A DNA stretch of 64,000 nucleotides from Luteimonas endophytica. Its GTDB lineage: Bacteria > Pseudomonadota > Gammaproteobacteria > Xanthomonadales > Xanthomonadaceae. How positions within the stretch are numbered: position 1 is the stretch's first letter; every line of letters begins with the position of its first letter. Both the position numbers and the translations under genes were made by a program. Under the pieces are notes generated by a model that did not search any database, had not been told where the DNA came from, and saw only the letters and a program-made list of their open reading frames with translations. The stretch spans positions 186,001-250,000 of the forward strand of contig NZ_JARXRM010000025.1 of NCBI RefSeq assembly GCF_029887875.1, given 5' to 3'. Shown here piece after piece: positions 24,373 to 33,368 of the stretch.

Positions 24373-27246
24373 GTGAACGCCGCACCTCACCCGCTCTACC
24401 GTGGAATCGCGCTCGCCCTGCTGGTCAGCGGAACTGCGTTCGCGCAGCAGCCTGCCGGCGCCCCGCCCCAGGAGCCCTCGGCCGAGGACGCGGCGGACGC
24501 GCGCGCGGCGACCGAGACGCTGGACGCGGTGGTGGTGACCGGGGTGCGGGCCAGCCAGGCCCGGGCGATCGAACTCAAGCGCGATGCCGGCACCGTGCAG
24601 GACTCGATCAGCGCGCTGGAACTGGGCAAGTTCCCGGACGACAACGTCGCCGACTCGCTCAGTCACATCACCGGCGTGGCGATCAGCCGCACCGCCGGCG
24701 GCGAAGGGCAGACGGTCAGCGTGCGCGGGCTGGGCCCGGAGTACACCCTGACCACCTTCAACGGCCGCATCCTCGCCACCGACGGCGCCGGCCGCGATTT
24801 CGCCTTCGACGTGCTGCCGGCGGACGTGATCAGCGGCGCCGACGTGATCAAGGGCGCGCAGGCCGCGAACACCGAGGGCGCGGTGGGCGGCCTGGTCAAC
24901 CTGCGCTCGGCCAGCCCCTTCGACCGCACCGGCCAGCACGGCATCGTCCGCCTGGAAGGCGACCGCAACCTGATGTCCGAGCTCGACGGCGGCAAGTTCT
25001 CCGCCGCCTACAGCAACACCTTCGCCGACGGGACCGTCGGGGTGCTGCTGGGCGCGGTCTACAGCAGGCGCAAGGACCGCACCGACATCGCCGGCAACGA
25101 CGGCGGCTGGACCCGCAACCCCGATCCCACCGACGAGAGCTGGCTGTGGGGCAACGCCTGGGGCGGCAACATCGATCCCAACGGCAACGGCGTGCTGGAC
25201 GAGGACGAGTACGGCCTGATCGCCCCGGGCCAGTTCCGGGTCGGCTCGATCGTGGAGGAGAAGAAGCGCCACGCGCTCTCCGGCAAGCTCGAATGGCGGC
25301 CCAGCGACGAACTGCGGATCGTGTTCGACGGGCTCAGCACCCGCCTGGACGCGCCCAAGGTCGGCTACCAACAGTCGTACTACACCCTGTTCGCGCCCGG
25401 CCGCTGGTCCGATTTCGTGATCCGCGACGGCATCGTCACCGGCTTCACGATGGACAACCCCGACCCGGAACAGCGCCTCAACCCCGAGCTGCTCAACGTC
25501 ACCGAACACCGGGTGGTCGACACCGACCTGTACGGCGTCAACGCGCAGTGGAACGCCACCGCCGACCTGACCCTGACCGGCGACGTCTACCGCTCGACCT
25601 CCGAGCGCTACTCCGGCGGCCAGGACACCTACGTGGTGCTGCGCATGAACCAGCCCAACAGCGCGCGCGTCGAGCTGGGCGGGGCCGCGGTGCCGAACGT
25701 GTGGGTGGACCTCGACGACGGGCGCTCGCTGGAGAACGGGTTCGGCGCGCCGCAGTTCGGCGCCGCCGACTTCAACACCCACTACATGGAGCTGCTCGGC
25801 GACAACATCGTCGACGAGATCACCGGCGCCACCATCGACGGCGACCTCTTCGTCGGCCGCTCGTTCCTGGACCGGCTGCGGTTCGGCGTCGGCAGGACCG
25901 ACCGCGAGAAGTCGCGCGAGCTGATCAACAACACCCTCAACGCCGGCGCCGACTACTACTCGGGCGCCAACGCGATCAACGTCGCGCAGCTCGGCGGCGA
26001 GGTGATCGGCGAGTCGATCGCGCCGCCCAACTTCATGACCGGGGTGCACGCGGTGTTTCCGCGCTCGTTCCTCGGCTTCGACGTGCCCAACTACCTGCAG
26101 CAGCTCGCCGCCTACGACGGCAACCTGCGCGCCGACGGCAGCCCCTACGACTTCGCCAACGCCGCCCCGGCCTGGAACCCGCTGGAAAGCTATCGCGTCT
26201 CCGAAAAGACCGACAGCCTGTGGCTGCAGCTCGAGATGTCCGGCGAGCGCTGGAACGCCGACGCCGGCGTACGCATGGTCAAGACCAGCACAACCGCGCA
26301 GGCCTGGGACGCGCAGATCCTGCGGATCGTCGAGAACGGCGCGTTCAATTACACCGCGGCCTACGACGAGCCGGGCGAGATCCGCCAGGACGGCGAGTAC
26401 ACCTACTACCTGCCCTCGGGCAACTTCACCTGGCGCTTCACCGACGAACTGCAGCTGCGCCTGGGCGCCGCCAAGACCATGGCGCGCCCGCCGGTGAACA
26501 TGCTCGCGCCGACCAACACCACCGCCAGCGTCTCCTGGGGCGAGTTCACCCAGATCTACGGAGGCAACGTCGACCTCAAGCCGTACTCCGCCAGGCAGGC
26601 AGACGCCTCGCTGGAGTGGTACTTCGCCGAGAACTCGATCGCCAACGTGGCGGTGTTCTACAAGCGCATCGAGAACCAGATCACCACCAGCTGGGAGCCG
26701 GGCCAGGACATCGGCGTCGGGCCGATCGTCGATACCGACGGCAACCCGGTCACCACCGGCCCGACCCTGTTCAACGTGCAGCGCCCGATCAACGGCGACT
26801 ACGCCAAGGTGCGCGGCATCGAGGCGGGCCTGCAGCACTTCTGGGACAACGGCTTCGGCGTGCGCGCCCAGTACACCCGCAACTGGTCCAAGAGCTGGGT
26901 CGACGACCAGGAGCGGCCGCTGGAGGGCATCGCGCCGTCGGTGTACTCGCTGGGGCTGATGTACGAGCAGGGACCGTGGTCGCTCGGGGCCACCGCCGAC
27001 CATACCGACGGCTTCGTCACCGCGATCAACGTGCTCGGCGTGGGCTACAACGAGCAGGCCGAGGCGTTGACCTGGCTGACCGCGCATGTCTCCTACGAAT
27101 TCAACGACCGCTTCAGCGCCTCGCTGGAGGGCAGCAACCTGCTCGACGACGAGCAGACCTACAGCATCAACGGCAACCCGCTGCTGTCGCAGGGCTACTA
27201 CCGCTACGGCCGCTCGGTCACGCTGGGCCTGAGCTACCGGTTCTAG
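24373..27246 (+). CDS. TonB-dependent receptor of the amino-sugar locus
   Basis: 957 residues from a GTG start with AGGAGA 6 nt upstream. Signal peptide ends at TAFA-QQ (about residue 24). TonB-box-like LDAVVVTGVRAS, then a plug with FPDDNVADSLSHITGVAISR...GEGQTVSVRGLGPEYT (about 78-120), the signature of the large carbohydrate-type receptors common in Xanthomonads and Caulobacter (TIGR01782 group). The C-terminus LSYRF is a proper barrel end. It would import glycan fragments for the exported GH36 enzyme. Expression is probably controlled by the AgaR-like protein through the operators just upstream. Confidence 0.93.
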   Translation: MNAAPHPLYRGIALALLVSGTAFAQQPAGAPPQEPSAEDAADARAATETLDAVVVTGVRASQARAIELKRDAGTVQDSISALELGKFPDDNVADSLSHITGVAISRTAGGEGQTVSVRGLGPEYTLTTFNGRILATDGAGRDFAFDVLPADVISGADVIKGAQAANTEGAVGGLVNLRSASPFDRTGQHGIVRLEGDRNLMSELDGGKFSAAYSNTFADGTVGVLLGAVYSRRKDRTDIAGNDGGWTRNPDPTDESWLWGNAWGGNIDPNGNGVLDEDEYGLIAPGQFRVGSIVEEKKRHALSGKLEWRPSDELRIVFDGLSTRLDAPKVGYQQSYYTLFAPGRWSDFVIRDGIVTGFTMDNPDPEQRLNPELLNVTEHRVVDTDLYGVNAQWNATADLTLTGDVYRSTSERYSGGQDTYVVLRMNQPNSARVELGGAAVPNVWVDLDDGRSLENGFGAPQFGAADFNTHYMELLGDNIVDEITGATIDGDLFVGRSFLDRLRFGVGRTDREKSRELINNTLNAGADYYSGANAINVAQLGGEVIGESIAPPNFMTGVHAVFPRSFLGFDVPNYLQQLAAYDGNLRADGSPYDFANAAPAWNPLESYRVSEKTDSLWLQLEMSGERWNADAGVRMVKTSTTAQAWDAQILRIVENGAFNYTAAYDEPGEIRQDGEYTYYLPSGNFTWRFTDELQLRLGAAKTMARPPVNMLAPTNTTASVSWGEFTQIYGGNVDLKPYSARQADASLEWYFAENSIANVAVFYKRIENQITTSWEPGQDIGVGPIVDTDGNPVTTGPTLFNVQRPINGDYAKVRGIEAGLQHFWDNGFGVRAQYTRNWSKSWVDDQERPLEGIAPSVYSLGLMYEQGPWSLGATADHTDGFVTAINVLGVGYNEQAEALTWLTAHVSYEFNDRFSASLEGSNLLDDEQTYSINGNPLLSQGYYRYGRSVTLGLSYRF

Positions 27247-27312
27247 CCCGGACGGCAAGCGGCCCGGCCGCCGCTCCGCCACGCGGGCCTTCGCGGCCGC
27301 GGCCGCCGATAC

Positions 27313-27344
27313 GGGAAACGCGGCCATGGGCCGCTCCTGCGGGG
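27313..27344 (-). repeat. REP-like palindromic repeat (GTAGGAGC family), intergenic copy
   Basis: On the minus strand it reads CCCCGCAGGAGCGGCC, then CATG, then GGCCGCGTTTCCC (overlapping at the palindrome). GCGGCC/GGCCGC can form a hairpin. It matches the copy inside recD (49738-49769) at 27 of 32 positions by my count. A partial second copy facing the other way (TTCGCGGCCGCGGCC) is next to it at 27290-27304. Confidence 0.7.
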
Positions 27345-27419
27345 AACCAGCCGGTGCTCCGGCCGCGCATCGGCGGCGCCGGGGCCGCGCGGTGTAGCAG
27401 CATCTGCGACGCGCTTGGC

Positions 27420-27425
27420 TACACT
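27420..27425 (+). promoter_or_regulatory. -10 box TACACT for rmuC, leaderless start likely
   Basis: TACACT ends 6 nt before the rmuC ATG, exactly as at rlmI, and the surrounding CTACACTGCGCGGATG is very close to the rlmI ATACACTGGCGCGATG. No ribosome binding site is present. Confidence 0.55.
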
Positions 27426-27431
27426 GCGCGG

Positions 27432-28838
27432 ATGGAACCCGGTCTGCTCATCCTCGGCGGCCTGCTGCTGGCGGTCATCGCATTGCAGCTGGCGCTCTTT
27501 TTCCGCCGGGCCGACCACGGCCCGCTCGAGCGCGCCCTGCGCGAGGAACTGCGCGAGGGCCGGGTCGAACTGCGCCAGCAGCTCGACAGCCTGTCGGCCG
27601 CGCAGGCCCAGCGCATCGACGCCTTCGGCGCGCAGCTGCAGGGCGGGGCCACGCGCACCGACCAGCGCCTGGACGAACTGAGCAACCGCACCGACCAGCG
27701 CCTCGACCTGCTGCGCGAGGCGCTGATCGAGGACGCGCGCAAGGCGCGGCAGGAGGCGGCCGAGCTGCAGCAGCGGTTCGGCGACGGACTCGGCCAGCGC
27801 CTGACCGAGCTCACCCAGCGCAACGAGCAGCGCATCGGCGAGATGCGCGCCACCCTCGAACAGCAGCTCAAGGCGCTGCAGGCCGACAACGCCGCCAAGC
27901 TCGAGCAGATGCGCGCCACCGTCGACGAGAAGCTGCAGACCACGCTGGAGACGCGCCTGGGCGCCTCCTTCAAGCTGGTGTCCGAGCGCCTGGAGCAGGT
28001 CCAGCGCGGCCTGGGCGAGATGCAGCAGCTGGCGACCGGCGTCGGCGACCTCAAGCGGGTGCTGAGCAACGTCAAGGACCGCGGCGGCTGGGGCGAGGTG
28101 CAGCTGGAGAACATCCTCGAGCAGACCCTCACCCAGGAGCAGTACGCCCGCGGCGTGCGGGTGCGGCCGGGCAGCGGCGAGACGGTGGATTTCGCGATCT
28201 GCCTGCCGGGGCGCGGCGACGACGATACGCCGGTGTGGCTGCCGATCGATTCCAAGTTCCCGCGCGAGGACTACGAGCGCCTGCTCGACGCCCAGGAGAA
28301 GGGAGACGCCGAAGCGGTGCGGGTCAACGCGGTGCAACTGGAGCGCGCGATCCGGGTACAGGCCAAGTCGATCTGCGAGAAGTACGTGGTGCCGCCGCAC
28401 ACCACCGATTTCGCGGTGATGTTCCTGCCTACCGAGGGCCTGTACGCGGAGACCATCCGCCGCCCCGGGCTGGTCGATCTGCTGCAGCGCGAACACCGCG
28501 TGGTACTGGCCGGCCCGACCACCTTCACCGCGCTGCTCAACAGCCTGCAGATGGGCTTTCGCACCCTCGCCATCGAGAAGCGTTCGAGCGAGGTCTGGCA
28601 GGTACTGGGCGCGGTGAAGAGCGAGTTCGGCAAGTTCGCCACCGTGCTGGAGAAGGCGCACGGCCAGCTCGACACGGTGCAGCGCAGCCTCAAGAGCGCC
28701 GGGGTGCGCACCCGCCAGATCGAGCGCAAGCTCAAGACCGTCGAGTCGCTGCCCGGTGCCGAAGCGCAGGCGCTGCTGGGCACCGGCGACGGCGAGGACG
28801 CCGCGCCGGCCCCGGGCGGCGCCGACAGCGAGGAATGA
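27432..28838 (+). CDS. rmuC: DNA recombination protein RmuC
   Basis: 468 residues. An N-terminal membrane helix (about 4-25), a long coiled-coil rich in Gln/Glu/Arg/Leu (about 30-200, with the repeated TDQRLDELSNRTDQRLDLL), then the RmuC domain: KRVLSNVKDRGGWGEVQLENILE (about 212-234), VWLPIDSKFPREDYERL and VVPPHTTDFAVMFLPTEGLYAE. RmuC limits inversions at short inverted repeats and has a restriction-endonuclease-like core. ATG follows a -10 box directly. The tail after about 435 is acidic and variable. Repeat elements flank the gene on both sides. Confidence 0.95.
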   Translation: MEPGLLILGGLLLAVIALQLALFFRRADHGPLERALREELREGRVELRQQLDSLSAAQAQRIDAFGAQLQGGATRTDQRLDELSNRTDQRLDLLREALIEDARKARQEAAELQQRFGDGLGQRLTELTQRNEQRIGEMRATLEQQLKALQADNAAKLEQMRATVDEKLQTTLETRLGASFKLVSERLEQVQRGLGEMQQLATGVGDLKRVLSNVKDRGGWGEVQLENILEQTLTQEQYARGVRVRPGSGETVDFAICLPGRGDDDTPVWLPIDSKFPREDYERLLDAQEKGDAEAVRVNAVQLERAIRVQAKSICEKYVVPPHTTDFAVMFLPTEGLYAETIRRPGLVDLLQREHRVVLAGPTTFTALLNSLQMGFRTLAIEKRSSEVWQVLGAVKSEFGKFATVLEKAHGQLDTVQRSLKSAGVRTRQIERKLKTVESLPGAEAQALLGTGDGEDAAPAPGGADSEE

Positions 28839-28859
28839 GCGTCCGCCGTCCTGCCGGCG

Positions 28860-28884
28860 CTATGCCCGGCCGCTCCTACAGGGG
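28860..28884 (-). repeat. REP-like repeat between rmuC and mlaA
   Basis: On the minus strand it begins CCCCTGTAGGAGCGGCCG, the classical form of the GTAGGAGCGGC repeat of Xanthomonads, and can pair GGCCG with CGGGC. It occupies nearly all of the 46-bp convergent gap between rmuC and mlaA and may act as a terminator or mRNA end-protecting structure. Confidence 0.6.
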
Positions 28885-29991
28885 CTACGGGGTGCCCGGG
28901 ATCACCGGCATCGCGTCGACCGGCACGGTGGGGTTGGCCTCGTCGTCGAGCAGGTAGTCGGGCAGCAGCTCGTCGTCGTCGCCCTCGCGGTCGCCGAAGA
29001 TCTGGTACTGGCGCCGCTGCATCCACGCGTCGCGCACCAGCGCGTACTCGTCGGTGGCGCCCTCGCGCATCCGGTCGACCGCCATCAGCTGGGTGCGCAC
29101 GTCGACCAGCTGCAGGCCCTGCAGGAAGATCCGGGTCCGGTCGTCGTTGAGCTGGCGGGTCGGCGAGAGCGGCGCATCGCCGGCCAGGCCGAACACGTCG
29201 CGCACCGTGCGCGGGCCGAACAGCGGCAGCTCGAGATAGCGCGAGCGCTCCCAGCCCCACACCCCCAGGGTCTGGCCGAAGTCCTCGCTGCGGTTGGCGA
29301 GGTTGGCGTCGCTGGCCGGATCGAACAGCCCGCCGATGCCGAGCGTGCTGTTGACCACGAAGCGGCCCAGCGCCTGCCCGGCCTGCTTCGGCTTGCCCTG
29401 CAGCAGCGCGTTGAGCGCGCTGACCGGCTGGCCGAGATTGCCGAAGAAATTGCTCACGCCCAGGCGCACCGGGCGCGGCACCACCTTCACGTAGGCGGTG
29501 GCCAGCGGCTTGGCGATGGCGCGGTCGATCGCGTTGTTGAAGCGATGCATGCGCCGGTTGAACGGTTCCCACGGATCGTAGGCGCCGGGCAGGCGCGCCG
29601 GATCGGGCAGGGTCGGATCGGCGATCGGGTCGTAGACCGGCTCGCCGTAGATCGCCGCGTGGTCGAGTTCGGCCTGGGTGGGTGGGAGCGCCGCGGCGGC
29701 CTGGTCGCCGGCCGCAATGGATCCGGGCGCCGTCGTCTCGGCCGTCGCGGGCGCGGCGCCAGGGGCCGCACCGTCGGCGGGCGACGTCGCGCCGGCGGCC
29801 GATGCGGCGTCGGCACGGGTCGACCCGGCCGCCGGGACGGCCGAGGCCCCGGAGCCCGGCGCGGCGTCGGCCGGCGCGGGGGTGCCGGGATCGGCGGGCG
29901 GCGCGGCGCGGGTCTGCTCGCGGCCGCCGGCGCAGCCGGCCAACAGCAACGCGAGCAGCAGCGCCGTGGAAACGTGGCGGCGGAGCATCAT
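28885..29991 (-). CDS. mlaA: MlaA (VacJ) outer-membrane lipoprotein
   Basis: 368 residues. Lipobox LLLAGC (Cys20), then a long Ala/Pro/Gly/Ser-rich linker (about 22-115) that E. coli MlaA lacks, then the MlaA domain with YDPWEPFNRRMHRFNNAIDR, SNFFGNLGQP, FVVNSTLGIGGLFDPA and EDFGQTLGVWG. MlaA sits in the outer membrane and hands mislocalised phospholipids from the outer leaflet to MlaC. Start at 29991 with AGGA upstream. Last gene of the mla operon, 32 nt after mlaB; in E. coli mlaA is unlinked. Confidence 0.95.
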   Translation of the reverse strand: MMLRRHVSTALLLALLLAGCAGGREQTRAAPPADPGTPAPADAAPGSGASAVPAAGSTRADAASAAGATSPADGAAPGAAPATAETTAPGSIAAGDQAAAALPPTQAELDHAAIYGEPVYDPIADPTLPDPARLPGAYDPWEPFNRRMHRFNNAIDRAIAKPLATAYVKVVPRPVRLGVSNFFGNLGQPVSALNALLQGKPKQAGQALGRFVVNSTLGIGGLFDPASDANLANRSEDFGQTLGVWGWERSRYLELPLFGPRTVRDVFGLAGDAPLSPTRQLNDDRTRIFLQGLQLVDVRTQLMAVDRMREGATDEYALVRDAWMQRRQYQIFGDREGDDDELLPDYLLDDEANPTVPVDAMPVIPGTP

Positions 29992-30023
29992 GGTCCTGGT
30001 TCCATCCTGGGTCGGTAGTGGCG

Positions 30024-30323
30024 TCAGCGCGCGTCGGCGAAGGCCAGCGTGGGGGTCAGACGGTAGGCGGCGCGCAGTTCGGCCAGCCCTTCCGGCGACC
30101 CGTCCACCTCGACCGTGCCGCCGGCGCGCTCGGCCAGCGCCGCCAGCAGCGCCAGCCCGGCGCTGTCGACGCGTGGCACCGCGCGCAGGTCGAAGCGGCG
30201 CGCGCCGGCGATCGCGCGCAGCGCCGCCGGCCACAGCGCCGCCACCCCGCCGACCAGCAGCGGGCCGGAGAAGGCGAGCGCGTCGTCCTCGCGCCGCAGC
30301 GCGGGCTCAGTCGATCTCGGCAT
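30024..30323 (-). CDS. mlaB: MlaB-like STAS-domain protein
   Basis: 99 residues forming one STAS domain; the conserved centre VPRVDSAGLALLAALAE (about 49-65) carries the Asp-Ser pair. MlaB is the cytoplasmic partner of the MlaFE ABC transporter and is needed for its activity. Overlaps the mlaC 3' end by 17 nt, consistent with coupled translation. Size equals E. coli MlaB (97). Confidence 0.92.
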   Translation of the reverse strand: MPRSTEPALRREDDALAFSGPLLVGGVAALWPAALRAIAGARRFDLRAVPRVDSAGLALLAALAERAGGTVEVDGSPEGLAELRAAYRLTPTLAFADAR

Positions 30324-30975
30324 CGGCCTGCAGCCGGCCCTGGCGCAGCTCGTCGGCCACCTGGGAGATCGACTTGCGCTGCAGCTCGGCGTCGAACTGG
30401 CGGCGGAAGGTGCTGACGAAGCTCACCCCCTCCACCTGCACGTCGAACACCTTCCAGCTGCCGCCGGACTGGCGCATCAGGTAGTTGACCGGGATCGGTT
30501 CGCCGCCCTGGCGCAGCAGCTCGGTCGAGACGCGCACGCCCAGGCCGCGCGGCAGCGGCGTCTCGGAGAGCACGCGCGCGCGCAGCCGGGTGTTGAAGTC
30601 GAGCAGCGAGTCGCCGTAGCGGCGCAGCAGGCTGTCGGCCAGGGCGTCGGCGAAACGCTTGATCTCGGCCTCGTCGGCGCCGCGGCCGTGCCGGCCGAGG
30701 ACCTGGCGGGCGGCGTAGTCGCGGTCGAACATGGTCTCGAACTCCTTCTTGACGAAGGCCTCGAGCTGGCTGCGGTCGGCGGTGAACTCGGCGCGGCGCT
30801 GTTCCAGCGTGGACAGCACCCGCTGGGTGTTGTCCAGCACCAGCTTGCTGGGCGTGCCCTGGGCCTGGGCGGCCCGCGCCGGGGCGTCCTGCGCCAGGGC
30901 GAGGGCGGGGGTCGCGGCCAGCAGGCTGGCGGCGATGGCGAGCGGTAGCAGGATCTGTCGTGGCATGCGGGTCAT
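30307..30975 (-). CDS. mlaC: MlaC periplasmic phospholipid carrier
   Basis: 222 residues with a signal peptide (IAASLLAATPALALAQ, cleavage near residue 28). The MlaC/Ttg2D fold is indicated by FETMFDRDYAARQVLGRHG, LRRYGDSLLDFN, and the strand-rich GSWKVFDVQVEGVSFVSTFRRQF near the C-terminus. MlaC shuttles phospholipid between MlaA and the MlaFEDB complex. Its ATG overlaps the mlaD stop (ATGA). Confidence 0.95.
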   Translation of the reverse strand: MTRMPRQILLPLAIAASLLAATPALALAQDAPARAAQAQGTPSKLVLDNTQRVLSTLEQRRAEFTADRSQLEAFVKKEFETMFDRDYAARQVLGRHGRGADEAEIKRFADALADSLLRRYGDSLLDFNTRLRARVLSETPLPRGLGVRVSTELLRQGGEPIPVNYLMRQSGGSWKVFDVQVEGVSFVSTFRRQFDAELQRKSISQVADELRQGRLQADAEID

Positions 30976-31511
30976 GGCGTGGGCTCCTCGGGGGAGGGAA
31001 GCGGATCGGGGGTGGTGCCTTCGGCCGCCGGCTCGGCGGCATTGCCGGCGCCGGGGCCGCTGAACATGTAGCGGCCGACCAGCTGCATCAGGTCGACGGC
31101 CGGCGAGGTGAAGGCGATCTCCTCGCCCGGCTGCAGCGATTCCATGTCGCCGCCCGGCTGCAGGTCCACGTAGCTCTCGCCCAGCAGACCACCGGTCAGG
31201 ATGCTGGCGGAAGTGTCGATCGGCATGTCGCGGTAGCGCGCGTCGATGGCCAGGGTGACGATCGAGTCGAAGCGCACCGGGTCAAGTTCGATCCCGGCGA
31301 CCCGGCCGATGGTCACGCCGCCGACCCGCACCGGCGCCTGCCGGCGTAGCTGGCCGAGGTTGCTGAAGCGCGCGGTCAACTCGTAGCTGTCGCCCGAGAA
31401 GCCGAAACGGCCGTTGGTGGAGGCGATCGCCAGCACCAGCAGCGAACCCAGCGCCAGCAGCAGGAAGGCGCCGACGGCGAACTCGAGACGGGGACCACGG
31501 GAACTGCTCAT
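30972..31511 (-). CDS. mlaD: MlaD, MCE-domain phospholipid-binding protein
   Basis: 179 residues. One N-terminal membrane helix (about 10-29), then an MCE domain with FSNLGQLRRQAPVRVGGVTIGRV (about 49-71) and GLLGESYVDLQPGG. It forms a hexameric periplasmic ring on MlaFE through which lipid passes. The C-terminal tail is Pro/Glu/Ala-rich. Length matches E. coli MlaD (183). Confidence 0.95.
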   Translation of the reverse strand: MSSSRGPRLEFAVGAFLLLALGSLLVLAIASTNGRFGFSGDSYELTARFSNLGQLRRQAPVRVGGVTIGRVAGIELDPVRFDSIVTLAIDARYRDMPIDTSASILTGGLLGESYVDLQPGGDMESLQPGEEIAFTSPAVDLMQLVGRYMFSGPGAGNAAEPAAEGTTPDPLPSPEEPTP

Positions 31512-31584
31512 GGGGTGTCACCTTGGAAGCGCCCGCGCGAAGCGGGAAAAAGGGCGGAGGCCGGCATTGTCGAAGCGTGGCCGC

Positions 31585-32331
31585 TCAGAACAGGAACGCC
31601 GACATCACGAAGTTGAACATCAGCACCAGCAGCGAGGCGTTGACCACTGCCCGGGTCGTCGCCACCGAGGTGCCCTCGATGGTCGGCTCGGCGTGGAAGC
31701 CCACGTACGAGGCCACCAGCGCCGCGGTGCCGCCGAACACCGCCGACTTGTAGAACGCGTTCAGGAAATCGCCGCGGAAATCCACCGCGTCCTTCATCGC
31801 CTGCCAGAACATGCCGCTGTCGATGCCGAGCACGTGCACCGCTTCGAGGTAGCTGGCGCTGAGGGCGAAGCTGCAGAAGAAGCCGGTCAGCAGCGGCACC
31901 GTGATCACCGCCGCCCAGAACCGCGGCGCCACCGCCTTGGCCACCGGGTCGATCGCCATCAGCCCGAGCGCGGTGATCTGGTCGGTGGCGCGCATCAGCC
32001 CCAGCTCGGCGGCGATCGACGAGCCGGCGCGGCCGACGAACAGCAGCGCGGTCAGCACCGGCGCCAGTTCCCGGTACAGCCCCAGCCCGACCAGCACGCT
32101 GACCTGGTTGGAGGCGCCGTAGGTCTCCAGCGCGCGAAAACCCAGCAGGGTCACCGACAGCCCGACGAAGGCGCCGCCCACCGCGATGATCGGCAGCGAA
32201 CGCGCGCCGATCTTGTAGATCTCGCGCACCAGCTCGGCGAAGAAGTCGCGGCTCGGGCGCGAGGCGCGCAGCACCGACAGCGAGAACATCCCGGCCCGGC
32301 CGACCGAGCGGATGGCGTCGACGACGGCCAT
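31585..32331 (-). CDS. mlaE: MlaE ABC transporter permease
   Basis: 248 residues with the MlaE/permease fold: IIAVGGAFVGLSVTLLGFRAL, the conserved LGLYRELAPVLTALLFVGRAGSSIAAELG and the coupling region MRATDQITALGLMAIDPV. Start at 32331 chosen for the GGGGGA ribosome site 8 nt upstream. It forms the membrane core of MlaFEDB. It begins 34 nt after the end of mlaF and ends 73 nt before mlaD. Confidence 0.95.
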   Translation of the reverse strand: MAVVDAIRSVGRAGMFSLSVLRASRPSRDFFAELVREIYKIGARSLPIIAVGGAFVGLSVTLLGFRALETYGASNQVSVLVGLGLYRELAPVLTALLFVGRAGSSIAAELGLMRATDQITALGLMAIDPVAKAVAPRFWAAVITVPLLTGFFCSFALSASYLEAVHVLGIDSGMFWQAMKDAVDFRGDFLNAFYKSAVFGGTAALVASYVGFHAEPTIEGTSVATTRAVVNASLLVLMFNFVMSAFLF

Positions 32332-32365
32332 CAGCGCATCCCCCCGGCCCGGTCGAAGCGGCCGC

Positions 32366-33154
32366 TCATGCCGCACGCTCCCGCGGCGCCGCGTCGAAGC
32401 CGATCGGCCCGTCCGGCTGGCCGTCCAGGAACTGCCGCAGCAGCGGATCCGTGCTCGACTGCAGCTCGGCCGGGGTGCCGGAGAACACGATCCCGGTGTT
32501 GGCGATCACCACCGCCCGATCGGCGATCGGCAGCGTCTCGTGGACGTGGTGGGTGACGATGATGCTGGTCAGGCCCAGGGTGGCGTTGAGGCGCGAGATC
32601 AGGCTGGTGATCACCCCGATGGCGATCGGGTCCAGCCCGGTCAGCGGCTCGTCGTAGAGCATCAGCGGCGGGTCCAGCGCCAGCGCCCGGGCCAGCGCCA
32701 CGCGCCGCGCCATGCCGCCGGACAGCTCGCGCGGGTACAGGTCGGCGGCGGCGCGCAGCCCCACCGCGTGCAGCTTCATCTCCACCAGCCGGCGGATCAC
32801 CTCGTCCGGCAGCCGGGTGTGCGCGCGCAGCGGCAGGGCCACGTTCTCGGCCACGGTCAGGTCGGTGAGCAGCCCGTTGCCCTGCAGCAGCACGCCGATG
32901 CCCTTGCGCAGCTCGAGCAGCTCGCGCTGGCGCCGCGGGACCTCGCGGCCCAGCACTTCCACCCGCCCGGCGGCCGGCGCCAGCTCGCCGGTCAGCGCGG
33001 CCAGCAGCGTCGACTTGCCGCTGCCCGACGGCCCCAGCACCGCGGTCACGCTGCCGCGCGGCACCGCCAGGTCGATCCCGGACACGATCGTGCGCGTGCC
33101 GCGGTCGAGGCGGACGTCGGAAAGGCGCACGGCAATGGAATCGGCGTCGGTCAT
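32366..33154 (-). CDS. mlaF: MlaF ABC transporter ATPase
   Basis: 262 residues. Walker A GPSGSGKST (about 41-49), Q-loop LLQGNGLL, signature LSGGMARRVALARAL, Walker B PPLMLYDEPLTGLDP, and the H-loop in IIVTHHV. Standard MlaF length (about 265). It powers phospholipid transport by MlaFEDB at the inner membrane. First gene of the six-gene mla operon. Confidence 0.95.
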   Translation of the reverse strand: MTDADSIAVRLSDVRLDRGTRTIVSGIDLAVPRGSVTAVLGPSGSGKSTLLAALTGELAPAAGRVEVLGREVPRRQRELLELRKGIGVLLQGNGLLTDLTVAENVALPLRAHTRLPDEVIRRLVEMKLHAVGLRAAADLYPRELSGGMARRVALARALALDPPLMLYDEPLTGLDPIAIGVITSLISRLNATLGLTSIIVTHHVHETLPIADRAVVIANTGIVFSGTPAELQSSTDPLLRQFLDGQPDGPIGFDAAPRERAA

Positions 33155-33214
33155 CGAACCGTCGGAAGGACGAAGGGGCGGCGAAACCCACGCAGCATCG
33201 CGGGCAAGGCCTGA

Positions 33215-33220
33215 ATCTTA
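33215..33220 (-). promoter_or_regulatory. Possible -10 box TAAGAT for the mla operon
   Basis: The complement of 33215-33220 reads TAAGAT, about 60 nt upstream of the mlaF ATG. It is the most promoter-like element in the divergent gap (33155-33368); no clear -35 box accompanies it. Confidence 0.35.
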
Positions 33221-33368
33221 CCCCAGCAGCTGTACCGGCGAGTCCAGAAATTGTCCCGGTGGCGGGCCACTACTTCCCATCCCCGGCCATCCCGCAACCG
33301 GCCGCGGCGACTTGCCCGGCGCGGGCGCGCGCGCCAACATCCCCCGCTCGACCGTTTCCGGCCCCCCG

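Noticed and set aside
24334..27327. A 997-codon open frame antisense to the second TonB receptor, and similar long antisense frames opposite recB, recD and others
   Set aside because: In very GC-rich DNA stop codons are rare, so long open frames arise opposite real genes. Their translations are low-complexity (Arg/Ala/Gly/His-rich) and match no family.
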